Source of the DNA: Sporocytophaga myxococcoides
GTDB taxonomy: Bacteria; Bacteroidota; Bacteroidia; Cytophagales; Cytophagaceae
Length of the DNA: 64,000 bases
Reading direction: 5' to 3'
NCBI RefSeq assembly: GCF_000775915.1
Contig: NZ_BBLT01000002.1
Coordinates: 1-64,000, forward strand
The notes beneath the pieces are model-generated. The model was not told the DNA's origin. It saw only the letters and a list, made by a program, of their open reading frames with translations, and made no database searches. The position numbers and the translations under genes were made by a program. Every line of letters starts with the position of its first letter. Positions within the stretch are counted from its first letter, which is position 1. Shown here piece by piece: positions 8,349 to 16,509 of the stretch.

Positions 8349-9179
8349 ATGGACGACTACAGATCACCTAATCCTTTAAAATCAGATGATTTTTCTGGAG
8401 AACCTAATGAAAATTCTAATCCAACTAGTCCTTCAAAAAATCTAAAAATTGTCAATGAAGAGCAGCAGAGGGTGGATGAAGAAAACAAAATCAGAAAAGC
8501 ATTCAAAGAGCGCGACTGGAATGAAATAAAGAGCGCTGACTCCTGGGCTGTGTTTAAAGTTATGGCTGAGTTTGTCGAGGGCTTTGAAAAACTTGCTAAA
8601 ATCGGGCCTTGTGTGTCAATATTCGGGTCTGCTCGTATCAAGCAGGATAATCCGTACTATCAGATGACTGTAGAAATTGCTGCCAAGCTGGTGCGCCATG
8701 GTTATGGCGTAATAACCGGAGGAGGGCCAGGTATCATGGAAGCGGCAAACAAGGGTGCGCATATGGAAGGCGGAAAATCAGTAGGTCTTAATATTCAGCT
8801 CCCTCATGAGCAGTTTCACAATGTTTATATAGATCGTGATAAGATTCTTAACTTTGAGCACTTCTTTGTGAGAAAAGTGATGTTTGTCAAATATTCTCAA
8901 GGCTTTATTGTAATGCCTGGTGGCTTTGGTACACTGGACGAACTGTTTGAAGCTTTGACTTTAATTCAGACCAAAAAGATCGGAAGATTCCCGATAGTTC
9001 TTGTCGGTAAGTCTTTCTGGAAAGGCTTGATGGATTGGATTGAACAAATCATGTATACTAAAGAAACTTGTATCGATATTAAAGATATGAGTCTTGTAAC
9101 GATTGTGGATACTCCTTCAGAAGCTGTGAAGGCTATAGATGATTTCTATTCTAAATATCTGTTGCAACCTAACTTCTAA
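8349..9179 (+). CDS. LOG family nucleotide phosphoribohydrolase (TIGR00730)
   Basis: The 276-residue protein has the LOG-family Rossmann fold. The motif GGGPGIMEAANKGA lies in the middle and PGGFGTLDELFEALTLIQ near residue 197, matching the PGGxGTxxE signature. Family members hydrolyse nucleoside 5'-monophosphates (cytokinin riboside monophosphate or AMP) to the base and ribose 5-phosphate. An extra hydrophilic N-terminal region of about 70 residues, rich in Asn, Ser and Glu, precedes the core. The stop is only 3 bases before the TTG start of the lytic transglycosylase, so the two are probably co-transcribed. Confidence 0.88.
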   Translation: MDDYRSPNPLKSDDFSGEPNENSNPTSPSKNLKIVNEEQQRVDEENKIRKAFKERDWNEIKSADSWAVFKVMAEFVEGFEKLAKIGPCVSIFGSARIKQDNPYYQMTVEIAAKLVRHGYGVITGGGPGIMEAANKGAHMEGGKSVGLNIQLPHEQFHNVYIDRDKILNFEHFFVRKVMFVKYSQGFIVMPGGFGTLDELFEALTLIQTKKIGRFPIVLVGKSFWKGLMDWIEQIMYTKETCIDIKDMSLVTIVDTPSEAVKAIDDFYSKYLLQPNF

Positions 9180-9182
9180 TCA

Positions 9183-10217
9183 TTGAATAAAAGCTTAACA
9201 ATAGGACTTACAGGTATACTGGTATGTATTTCGGGAATAGGATTTTATGGCACTCTTGCTCATAAGCTGGAATACATACCGGAAGACCAACTCCGGCATC
9301 AGCGAAAAATCAAAAGAATACCTGAAGATATGACTTTTGCCGGGGAGATGGTACATTTTAAGTCCCCGGATGCCTATCTGAAATATTATAGAGAGCTTAA
9401 GCTTAACACACAAAGTAACTCCAGTACAAGGCTTCTATTCAGAAATGTAAGAATATGGCTCCCTGAAATCACAAGGATAGTGGAGGCTTATGGTCTTCAT
9501 GACGATTTCAAATACCTTGCTGTTGCAGAAAGTAATTTGAGTAATTCAGTTTCTCCTAAAGGAGCAGCTGGCTTCTGGCAGCTTACCGAGCCTACTGCTC
9601 TTGAACTCGGCCTTATCGTAAATGAAGAGGTGGATGAGCGATATCATCCCTTCAGGGCTACCAAAGCAGCTTGTCGATTCTTTAAAAAATCATACAAAGT
9701 ATTTGGAAACTGGACCTCAGTAGCGGCTTCCTATAACAGAGGAGTTGGGGGGTTACAAAGAGCATTTAATAATCAGAGCGTAAATTCTTACTATGATCTG
9801 GCATTGAATGATGAGACATCCAGATATCTCTTTCGTGTTTTAGCTATGAAAGATCTGCTTAATCATCCTGCTAAATACGGTATTACTGTTTTACGGAAGC
9901 AGAGACCAAAGATGAAACTCGTTAGAGTGGATTCTTCCATCACCAACCTTGACAAGTTTGCAAGATTACATAAAACAGACCTTGTTACATTAAAAGAATT
10001 CAATCCCTGGATTCTTGGTAATAAATTGACTGTCAGTGATAAAAAGATGAACTTTGAAGTAATCATTCCATTAGAAGCTACCCGTATAGCCCTGAAACCT
10101 CAGGTTGACACTAACAAGCTGCTTATTCCTGATAAAGATGTTGACAAACTTAGCAATATCATGAACGGAGCATCAATTGGTGAATTTGAACCAGACGCTT
10201 TTAAAAATTCCTATTAA
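9183..10217 (+). CDS. Lytic transglycosylase (SLT domain) with LysM-like C-terminus
   Basis: The catalytic SLT region is clear. AESNLSNSVSPKGAAGFWQL contains the catalytic Glu (Glu116), followed by TALELGL and an ASYNRGVGGLQRA segment. Family members cleave the MurNAc-GlcNAc bond and leave a 1,6-anhydro end. An N-terminal hydrophobic stretch (residues 4-27) is a signal or anchor. The C-terminal part (about 230-300) resembles a LysM peptidoglycan-binding module. The start is TTG, chosen because it gives the signal sequence. The next in-frame ATG would remove it. The 3' end runs up to the uvrA upstream region. Confidence 0.85.
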   Translation: MNKSLTIGLTGILVCISGIGFYGTLAHKLEYIPEDQLRHQRKIKRIPEDMTFAGEMVHFKSPDAYLKYYRELKLNTQSNSSTRLLFRNVRIWLPEITRIVEAYGLHDDFKYLAVAESNLSNSVSPKGAAGFWQLTEPTALELGLIVNEEVDERYHPFRATKAACRFFKKSYKVFGNWTSVAASYNRGVGGLQRAFNNQSVNSYYDLALNDETSRYLFRVLAMKDLLNHPAKYGITVLRKQRPKMKLVRVDSSITNLDKFARLHKTDLVTLKEFNPWILGNKLTVSDKKMNFEVIIPLEATRIALKPQVDTNKLLIPDKDVDKLSNIMNGASIGEFEPDAFKNSY

Positions 10218-10290
10218 GAGAATTCTCGTTATTGCTTTTTTCCTTTTAACTTGCGTTTCGGTAAGCGAACCTTCCCTTATAGAAATTGTT

Positions 10291-13161
10291 ATGCCAGTGG
10301 AGCGAGTTAACGAAGTGAAAAAATCTAAAGAAACAACTTTTACAGATTCTACGGGATTTGAATACATTGAAGTTTTTGGTGCAAGAGAACATAACCTGAA
10401 GAATATAGACCTTTCTATTCCGAGAAATAAGTTGGTAGTTATTACCGGAATAAGTGGAAGTGGTAAGTCAAGTCTTGCATTTGATACCATTTATGCCGAA
10501 GGTCAGAGAAGATATATGGAAAGCTTCTCCACCTATGCGAGATCTTTTATAGGTGATATGGAAAGACCTGAGGTTGATAAAATCAATGGCCTTAGCCCGG
10601 TTATTTCCATTGAGCAAAAGACTACTTCCAAAAACCCAAGATCAACTGTAGGCACAGTTACTGAGATATATGATTTTATGCGCTTGCTTTATGCAAGAGC
10701 ATCTGATGCATTTTCATATGTTACAGGGAATAAAATGGTGCGTCAGTCGGAGGATCAGATACTTCAGCATATCATAGACAATTTTAATGGTCAGAAGCTG
10801 AATATCCTGGCTCCTGTGGTTAAAGGAAGAAAAGGCCACTACAGGGAACTTTTTCAGGAAATCAGAAAAATGGGCTTTACCAAAGTCAGAGTCGATGGAG
10901 AACTAATGGAGCTGGTTCCTAAAATGCAGGTAGACCGCTATAAGATTCATGACATAGAAATTGTAATTGACAGGGTTCTTGTAAGGGAAGAGGACAGGTT
11001 CAGAATTTCTCAGTCTGTCAAAACAGCAATGACACATGGAAAGGGTATAATTATGCTCTTGCAAGAAACTAAAAATGCTCAGGCAAAATTCTATTCCAAA
11101 TACCTGATGGATCCGGAGTCTGGTATCTCTTATGATGAACCTGCTCCGAACATGTTTTCCTTTAATAGTCCATATGGAGCTTGCCCTGTCTGTAATGGAT
11201 TAGGTCAGGTAGAAGAAATAACTGAAGATGCCGTAATACCTGACACTTCCCTTAGCATAAGCAGAGGCGCAATTGAGCCGCTTGGAGAATACCGTGATAT
11301 TTGGATCTTCAAGCAGATTGAAGCTATTCTGAAAAAATACCAGCTGAATGTAAGCACTCCGGTTTCAAAAATTCCAAGAGAGGTATTGGATGTCATTTTA
11401 TATGGAACCGAAGAGGCAGTACGGATGAAAGCTTCATCGGGTAACGTTTACAATTTTAAGTTTGATGGGATCATCAACTTTATGAAGCAACAGCAGGAGT
11501 ATGGTTCTGAAAAGACACAGGACTGGCTGAGTGATTATACAACTGTCAATGCTTGTCCGGAGTGCCATGGCGCCAGGCTAAAGAAAGAATCGCTTCATTT
11601 CAAAATTAACGGTAAGAATATTTCAGAACTTGCAAGAATGGACATTTCCACTCTTGATGCCTGGTTTACCAATCTTGATAAAAAACTTACCTCAAGACAA
11701 AAGCAAATTGCGGCTGAGGTAGTAAAAGAGATTAAAAAGAGAATAGGATTTCTTGTAGATGTAGGTTTGGATTATCTGATGTTGGATAGACCTATGAGAA
11801 CACTTTCAGGCGGAGAATCCCAAAGAATCAGACTTGCGACGCAGATCGGTACTCAACTTGTAGGAGTGCTTTATATTTTGGATGAGCCGAGTATAGGGCT
11901 TCATCAGCGAGATAATGTGAAGTTGATAAGTGCATTAAAAAATCTGAGGGATATTGGAAATTCTGTTCTTGTGGTAGAGCACGACAAGGATATGATGATG
12001 GAATGCGATTACATCCTGGATATAGGTCCTGGTGCAGGTCGTCACGGAGGAAGTGTAGTAGCTTCAGGAACACCAGATGAATTCCTTAAGAAAGACAGCT
12101 TAACAGCTAAGTATTTAAAAGGAAAATTAAATATTGAAGTCCCTTTGAAAAGAAGAGATGGTTCGGGTGATTACCTGAAATTGCTTGGCGCAAAAGGGAA
12201 TAACCTGAAGAATGTAAACCTGGAACTTCCTTTGGGAAAGATGATCTGTATCACAGGCGTTTCAGGAAGTGGGAAATCTTCACTGATTCATGATACATTA
12301 TTCCCTATATTGAACAAACATTTTTACAATTCAAGAAGGGAACCACTAACCTTTAAAAAGGTCGAAGGGCTAGAACATCTTGATAAAGTTATTGAAGTTG
12401 ATCAATCACCGATTGGAAGAACCCCAAGATCTAACCCCGCAACTTATACTGAAGTATTCACCGAAATCAGAAATCTTTTCTCTCAGCTTCCGGAAGCTAA
12501 AATCAGAGGATATAAACCCGGTCGCTTTTCTTTCAATGTAAAGGGCGGGCGTTGTGAAACATGCGAAGGAGCAGGGTTAAAAGTAATTGAGATGGACTTC
12601 CTTCCGGATGTTCATGTTTTCTGTGAAACCTGTAAGGGAAAGAGATACAACAGAGAAACCCTGGAGGTCAGGTACAAAGGAAAATCCATTGCGGATGTTC
12701 TTGAAATGACTGTGGAGCAGGCTACTGAATTTTTTGAAAGTATTCCGAAAATTCATCGAAAAGTACAGACCCTGTTTGAAGTTGGTCTCGGATATATCAC
12801 CCTCGGGCAGCACGCCACTACCTTATCAGGTGGAGAAGCGCAAAGAGTTAAACTGGCTACAGAGCTTTCAAAAAAGGATACAGGTAAAACATTATATATT
12901 CTTGATGAGCCTACTACAGGTCTTCATTTCGAAGACATAAGACATTTACTGGATGTGCTTAATAAACTTGCTGACAAAGGAAATACTGTTCTTATTATTG
13001 AACATAATCTTGATGTGATTAAAGTAGCGGATTACATTATTGATCTTGGTCCTGAAGGAGGAGCGGGGGGAGGAGAAATCTTAGTACAGGGAACTCCGGA
13101 AGTCGTAGCAAAGGATAAAAGAAGCTATACTGCGAAATTTTTAAAGGAAGAACTTAAATAG
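10291..13161 (+). CDS. uvrA: Excinuclease ABC subunit A (UvrA)
   Basis: This is the DNA damage recognition ATPase of nucleotide excision repair. The frame has two ABC ATPase halves: Walker A GISGSGKSSLAFD in the first and GVSGSGKSSLIHD in the second. Each has an LSGGE signature (LSGGESQRIRLA and LSGGEAQRVKLA). Zinc modules of the CPVC/CPEC and CETC/CETC type are present. I start at the ATG at 10291 (956 residues), which puts the conserved FEYIEVFGAREHNLKNIDL near the N-terminus as in other UvrA proteins. An upstream in-frame TTG at 10177 would add 38 odd hydrophobic residues overlapping the transglycosylase gene. A terminator hairpin overlaps the stop codon. Confidence 0.97.
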   Translation: MPVERVNEVKKSKETTFTDSTGFEYIEVFGAREHNLKNIDLSIPRNKLVVITGISGSGKSSLAFDTIYAEGQRRYMESFSTYARSFIGDMERPEVDKINGLSPVISIEQKTTSKNPRSTVGTVTEIYDFMRLLYARASDAFSYVTGNKMVRQSEDQILQHIIDNFNGQKLNILAPVVKGRKGHYRELFQEIRKMGFTKVRVDGELMELVPKMQVDRYKIHDIEIVIDRVLVREEDRFRISQSVKTAMTHGKGIIMLLQETKNAQAKFYSKYLMDPESGISYDEPAPNMFSFNSPYGACPVCNGLGQVEEITEDAVIPDTSLSISRGAIEPLGEYRDIWIFKQIEAILKKYQLNVSTPVSKIPREVLDVILYGTEEAVRMKASSGNVYNFKFDGIINFMKQQQEYGSEKTQDWLSDYTTVNACPECHGARLKKESLHFKINGKNISELARMDISTLDAWFTNLDKKLTSRQKQIAAEVVKEIKKRIGFLVDVGLDYLMLDRPMRTLSGGESQRIRLATQIGTQLVGVLYILDEPSIGLHQRDNVKLISALKNLRDIGNSVLVVEHDKDMMMECDYILDIGPGAGRHGGSVVASGTPDEFLKKDSLTAKYLKGKLNIEVPLKRRDGSGDYLKLLGAKGNNLKNVNLELPLGKMICITGVSGSGKSSLIHDTLFPILNKHFYNSRREPLTFKKVEGLEHLDKVIEVDQSPIGRTPRSNPATYTEVFTEIRNLFSQLPEAKIRGYKPGRFSFNVKGGRCETCEGAGLKVIEMDFLPDVHVFCETCKGKRYNRETLEVRYKGKSIADVLEMTVEQATEFFESIPKIHRKVQTLFEVGLGYITLGQHATTLSGGEAQRVKLATELSKKDTGKTLYILDEPTTGLHFEDIRHLLDVLNKLADKGNTVLIIEHNLDVIKVADYIIDLGPEGGAGGGEILVQGTPEVVAKDKRSYTAKFLKEELK

Positions 13162-13171
13162 TTCTTCCTTT
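13143..13171 (+). terminator. Terminator overlapping the uvrA stop codon
   Basis: The arms AAAGGAAGAACT and AGTTCTTCCTTT make a perfect 12-bp stem around the loop TAAAT. The uvrA stop codon lies in the loop, so the last sense codons form the 5' arm. The T tract that follows is short. Confidence 0.7.
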
Positions 13172-13406
13172 CATCTTTTGGAAAACCCCTGTTCTTAATG
13201 ATTATTTGGTCTTGACCTTTGCTTAAAGGTTCCCATTGCAATTTTTTTGTGTATTTAGTCGATGTTGCTTTCAACTGTTGCTGTCCTTGGGGGAACATTA
13301 GCCATTTTCATACGGTTCTTCTTAAAGATAATGGCACTAAGATATGGACTTTATTCAACAGCCGGAGAAAGGTAAGGGTGATCCTTCTGAAAAAGGGATT
13401 CAATTT

Positions 13407-14738
13407 ATGAACATTCCAAATTCTACCAAACCCAGACTTGTAGTAATAGGAGGAGGTTTCGGCGGAATCGAGCTTATCAAGGAGCTGAAGCATTCAGGAA
13501 AGTTCCAGATAGTACTTCTGGACAGACATAACTATCACACCTTTCAGCCATTGTTATATCAGGTGGCTACTGCAGGCCTTGAACCGGATTCTATTGCTTC
13601 ACCATTAAGGAAAGTATTTAAAGGTTATGACGATTTCTATTTCAGACTTACAGAAGTGGAGAAAATTAATCCTGAAAAGAATTGCATTGAAACATCTATA
13701 GGTCATCTTAAATATGATTTTCTGGTTATAGCAACCGGATCAAAGACTAATTACTATGGAATGGAGGACTTTAAAGCCCTGGCAATGCCTATGAAAAAAG
13801 TTTCGGAAGCTCTTGACCTGAGAAGTAGAATCCTCCAAAACTATGAGAAAGCATTGCTGATCGATGATCCTAAGGAATTTAGCAGCACTGTCGATATAGT
13901 CATCGTTGGTGGCGGACCCACGGGCGTTGAATTGGCTGGAGCACTTTCTGAACTGAGAAAGTATGTATTACCGAAAGATATTCCTGAACTTGATTTCTCT
14001 AAGATGGCAATTCACCTTGTAGAGGCTGGTCCGAGACTGTTGTTTGGAATGTCAGATAATGCTGGCAAAAAGGCTTTGAAATATCTGGAAGAATTGGGCA
14101 TTAAAGTACATTTAAATACTGCGGTAAAATCTTTTGACGGGTTTAATTTAAAACTCCATAATGGCTCAGAAATCCTTTCTGAGACTGTCATTTGGGCTGC
14201 GGGAGTTACAGGAAATAGTCTTGAGGGTTTAAATCCAGATTCTATAAAAGCAGGTCGCTATGTTGTAGATGGTTACAATAGAATTGTAGGATATGATAAT
14301 ATATTTGCAATCGGAGATGTGGCCTTGATGATCGGTGAAAATACTCCAAAAGGATATCCTATGCTCGCTCAGGTTGCCATTCAGCAAGGCAAGTTGACAG
14401 CTGCTAACCTGAAGACTGTTTTAAAAGGGGGCATTTTAAAACCATTTGTTTACAACGATAAGGGCAGTATGGCTACTGTGGGTAGAAATAAAGCAGTAGT
14501 GGATCTTAAAAATTTTAAATTCTCAGGGATATTTGCATGGTTTGTCTGGATGTTTGTGCACTTACTTTTTCTGATTGGTTTCAGAAATAAGGTAACAACA
14601 TTTGTAAACTGGATCTGGAACTATTTTACTTTTGACAGGGCTACAAGATTGATTATAAGACCATGGTCAAGGTCTGCCTGTGTAAGGGAATTTAAGGAAG
14701 AAAAAGCATATGTTGAAAATCAAAGAGGCAAAAGTTAG
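13407..14738 (+). CDS. ndh: Type II NADH dehydrogenase (NAD(P)/FAD-dependent oxidoreductase)
   Basis: The protein has two dinucleotide-binding motifs: VVIGGGFGGIE for FAD near the start and IVIVGGGPTGVELAG for NADH in the middle. Typical NDH-2 segments are HNYHTFQPLLYQVATAGLEPD, AIGDVA and YPMLAQVAIQQG. A C-terminal hydrophobic part (GIFAWFVWMFVHLLFLIGF) anchors it to the membrane. It oxidises NADH and reduces quinone without pumping protons. The ATG at 13407 gives MNIPNSTKPRLVVIGGG, the usual length for the family. An upstream in-frame ATG at 13344 would add 21 residues. It converges on a small secreted protein gene and shares a hairpin with it. Confidence 0.9.
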   Translation: MNIPNSTKPRLVVIGGGFGGIELIKELKHSGKFQIVLLDRHNYHTFQPLLYQVATAGLEPDSIASPLRKVFKGYDDFYFRLTEVEKINPEKNCIETSIGHLKYDFLVIATGSKTNYYGMEDFKALAMPMKKVSEALDLRSRILQNYEKALLIDDPKEFSSTVDIVIVGGGPTGVELAGALSELRKYVLPKDIPELDFSKMAIHLVEAGPRLLFGMSDNAGKKALKYLEELGIKVHLNTAVKSFDGFNLKLHNGSEILSETVIWAAGVTGNSLEGLNPDSIKAGRYVVDGYNRIVGYDNIFAIGDVALMIGENTPKGYPMLAQVAIQQGKLTAANLKTVLKGGILKPFVYNDKGSMATVGRNKAVVDLKNFKFSGIFAWFVWMFVHLLFLIGFRNKVTTFVNWIWNYFTFDRATRLIIRPWSRSACVREFKEEKAYVENQRGKS

Positions 14739-14752
14739 GTACTTTTGCCTCT
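14724..14752. terminator. Bidirectional terminator spanning both convergent stop codons
   Basis: The arms AGAGGCAAAAGT and ACTTTTGCCTCT form a perfect 12-bp stem with a five-base loop. The stop codons of ndh and of the convergent small secreted gene, which overlap by 4 bases, lie at the loop side of the 5' arm. One short element thus encodes both C-termini and terminates both genes. Confidence 0.75.
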
Positions 14753-15073
14753 TCTGCATTCATCTACCCGCTCATTAAACCGTTGCCTCCAGTTATACCC
14801 AAACATTTTTTTCAACTTCTTGTCCGTCTTTTTATTATTTCTTTCTAAAGCCTTTTCAACCTTTTTATTTACAACGCAGCCCAGGTCTCTTGTTCTGAAA
14901 AGGAAAAACTCCTCTGTTTTTGCTGTACAAGCATCATAACTTACATGATTCGGGTCGCAATAATAAAATTCCAGATTCGTTTTCTGTTTTCTTTCAATCG
15001 CTTGTGCAAATGACAGTTGCATTATTGCAAGTATTGGAATTAGTGATAATAATCTTTTCATAGGATTATTCAT
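14735..15073 (-). CDS. Small secreted protein with four cysteines, unknown function
   Basis: The 112-residue protein has a signal peptide (MKRLLSLIPILAIMQLSFAQ, starting at the second Met). The mature part is highly basic and contains four cysteines, in the contexts YYCDPN, YDACTAK, LGCVVN and DECRRG. They could form disulfides or bind metal. I know no family. The second ATG at 15061 is the better signal-peptide start. The gene is divergent from the coiled-coil gene. The four-repeat operator at 15118-15157 lies 45 bases upstream of its start, so shared regulation with metal efflux is possible. Confidence 0.6.
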   Translation of the reverse strand: MNNPMKRLLSLIPILAIMQLSFAQAIERKQKTNLEFYYCDPNHVSYDACTAKTEEFFLFRTRDLGCVVNKKVEKALERNNKKTDKKLKKMFGYNWRQRFNERVDECRRGKST

Positions 15074-15117
15074 TTATTAAAACAACCGTTAAGAATCTTA
15101 AACTGTTAATCATGCTC

Positions 15118-15175
15118 TTTTAATCTCATTTTAAGGCTCTTTTAACACTGTTTTAAACCCTATAAATTTTCTTTG
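15118..15175 (+). promoter_or_regulatory. Four-copy 11-bp-period operator with TTTG promoter element (site A)
   Basis: Heptamers TTTTAAT, TTTTAAG, TTTTAAC and TTTTAAA start at 15118, 15129, 15140 and 15151, an exact 11-bp period. Tandem direct repeats one helical turn apart are the usual binding pattern of OmpR/PhoB-type response regulators. A TTTG at 15172-15175, fitting a Bacteroidota -33 element, follows 21 bases after the start of the last repeat. The same layout recurs at 18551-18608. The element lies 117 bases upstream of the coiled-coil gene. Assigning it to the response regulator at 16510 is inference. Confidence 0.65.
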
Positions 15176-15291
15176 ACCTTATTAAAAACTACCTGGCTAT
15201 TTGACTATACCTCTACTGATTATAAATGTGTTACAGTTTTTCTGCACAATTATCATCTCCAATATTAAAAACACATTAAATACAGGGTATT

Positions 15292-16233
15292 ATGACATCG
15301 TCACCAAACGAAAACAAACACAAAAAAAATCAGGTAATTGCATTGGCTGCAACCGGAGCTATTATGACAGGGCTTTTTGCCGGAAGTACAGTTCTTTATG
15401 TTGATAACGGCCAGCTTAAAGCGGAAAATGCAGAAAAAGTTCAACAGATTGAAAGCCTTGAAAGCATAGGTAAGAAACTGAAAAGTGACCTTCTGCAGAT
15501 TAATGAAGAGCTTTCTTCAATGCAGGGAAGAAATAAAGAACTGGATCGTTTGCTTGTTTCTGCTAAAGAAGATATCAATGGCAAGTCAAAGAAAATTTCC
15601 ATCCTTATAAAGGATAATGCTTCCCTTAAGAAAGTGCAGAAGCAGGTTGCTGAACTCAAAAAGATTAAATCAGGTTACTTTAACAGGATCAAGGAATTGG
15701 AAGACCGTCTGGGCCTTCTGACCACTCAGAATGATGAATTAAGAAGAGATAACGAAAGTCTTCAGGATAAATTCGATGACCTCTCGGCAAGATATTCAGA
15801 GATGGAAAGAAAGGTTGAGATCGCTTCTGTTTTAAGAGTTGAAAAGGCAACTGCTCTAGGATTCAAAAAAACTAAATCAGGGAAACTTGTTAAAAACAGT
15901 AACGCTGGTAAAGTAGACAGATTAACATTCTCTTTTGATCTTGTCGAAAACAAAGTTGCAGAGAAAGGAACCAAAACAATTTATGCAAGAATAATAAATC
16001 CAAAGGGAGAAACGCTTCCTGCTCCTGCATCTGAATCTGGTACCTTTAATAATACGGACAGTAATGTTACTTTGCCTTACAGTGTATCAAAACTAGTGGA
16101 TTATAATAATGAAAATCTGAAAGTAGATATGTCCTATGATTTTGCAAATGATAAAAATGCAAAGGGATTATATAAAGTCGAGTTTTACTGCGATGGCTTC
16201 TACTGTGGATATTCTCAGATAAGACTTAAGTAA
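15292..16233 (+). CDS. Membrane-anchored coiled-coil protein, unknown function
   Basis: The 313-residue protein has a short Lys-rich cytoplasmic start and one hydrophobic segment (residues 14-35, VIALAATGAIMTGLFAGSTV). A long heptad-rich coiled coil covers about residues 40-180. A C-terminal beta-rich domain follows (about 190-313), including LTFSFDLVENKVAEKGTKTI, and contains two cysteines near its end. The domain order suggests an inner-membrane anchor with a periplasmic stalk and head. I do not recognise a characterised family. A four-repeat operator lies upstream, and the two-component genes lie downstream. This context points to an envelope role under that system, as inference. Confidence 0.7.
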   Translation: MTSSPNENKHKKNQVIALAATGAIMTGLFAGSTVLYVDNGQLKAENAEKVQQIESLESIGKKLKSDLLQINEELSSMQGRNKELDRLLVSAKEDINGKSKKISILIKDNASLKKVQKQVAELKKIKSGYFNRIKELEDRLGLLTTQNDELRRDNESLQDKFDDLSARYSEMERKVEIASVLRVEKATALGFKKTKSGKLVKNSNAGKVDRLTFSFDLVENKVAEKGTKTIYARIINPKGETLPAPASESGTFNNTDSNVTLPYSVSKLVDYNNENLKVDMSYDFANDKNAKGLYKVEFYCDGFYCGYSQIRLK

Positions 16234-16238
16234 GTTGT

Positions 16239-16267
16239 AAGCTTAAAGTTTAAAGTAATTTAAGCTT
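16239..16267. repeat. Inverted repeat downstream of the coiled-coil gene
   Basis: The arms AAGCTTAAA and TTTAAGCTT, 9 bp each, are separated by 11 bases. The element starts 5 bases after the coiled-coil gene stop codon. It could be a weak terminator without a T tract or a regulator site. Confidence 0.35.
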
Positions 16268-16394
16268 TAAGGATATTTAACCTGTTAATTTTTCTATTAA
16301 CCAATCCTCGGAAGAGGTGATATTGTCAACATAGGTGATAGCCCTATATGAAGTGATTGGTAATCGAAAATAGCATGTAAATATTTTCTTTGAG

Positions 16395-16416
16395 TTTTAA
16401 AGTAATTACTTTAAAC
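16395..16416. repeat. Perfect 20-bp AT-rich palindrome
   Basis: TTTAAAGTAATTACTTTAAA (16396-16415) is a perfect palindrome in the 276-base interval between the coiled-coil gene and the response regulator. It resembles the operator heptamers in its TTTAAA content but not in their 11-bp spacing. It may be a dimeric regulator site upstream of the two-component genes. Confidence 0.4.
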
Positions 16417-16463
16417 TTTTAGCTTTCAGCTTTTAACTTTAAAATAGTATCATTTAAATAAAA

Positions 16464-16496
16464 AAGGCAGTACATTTATACTCTTTGTACTGCCTT
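16464..16496 (+). terminator. Hairpin directly upstream of the response regulator start
   Basis: The arms AAGGCAGTACA and TGTACTGCCTT form an 11-bp stem with an 11-base loop, followed by ATTCTTTT. It ends 13 bases before the response regulator ATG. It could terminate the coiled-coil transcript, or act as an attenuator in the leader of the two-component genes. Confidence 0.65.
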
Positions 16497-16509
16497 ATTC
16501 TTTTGACTT

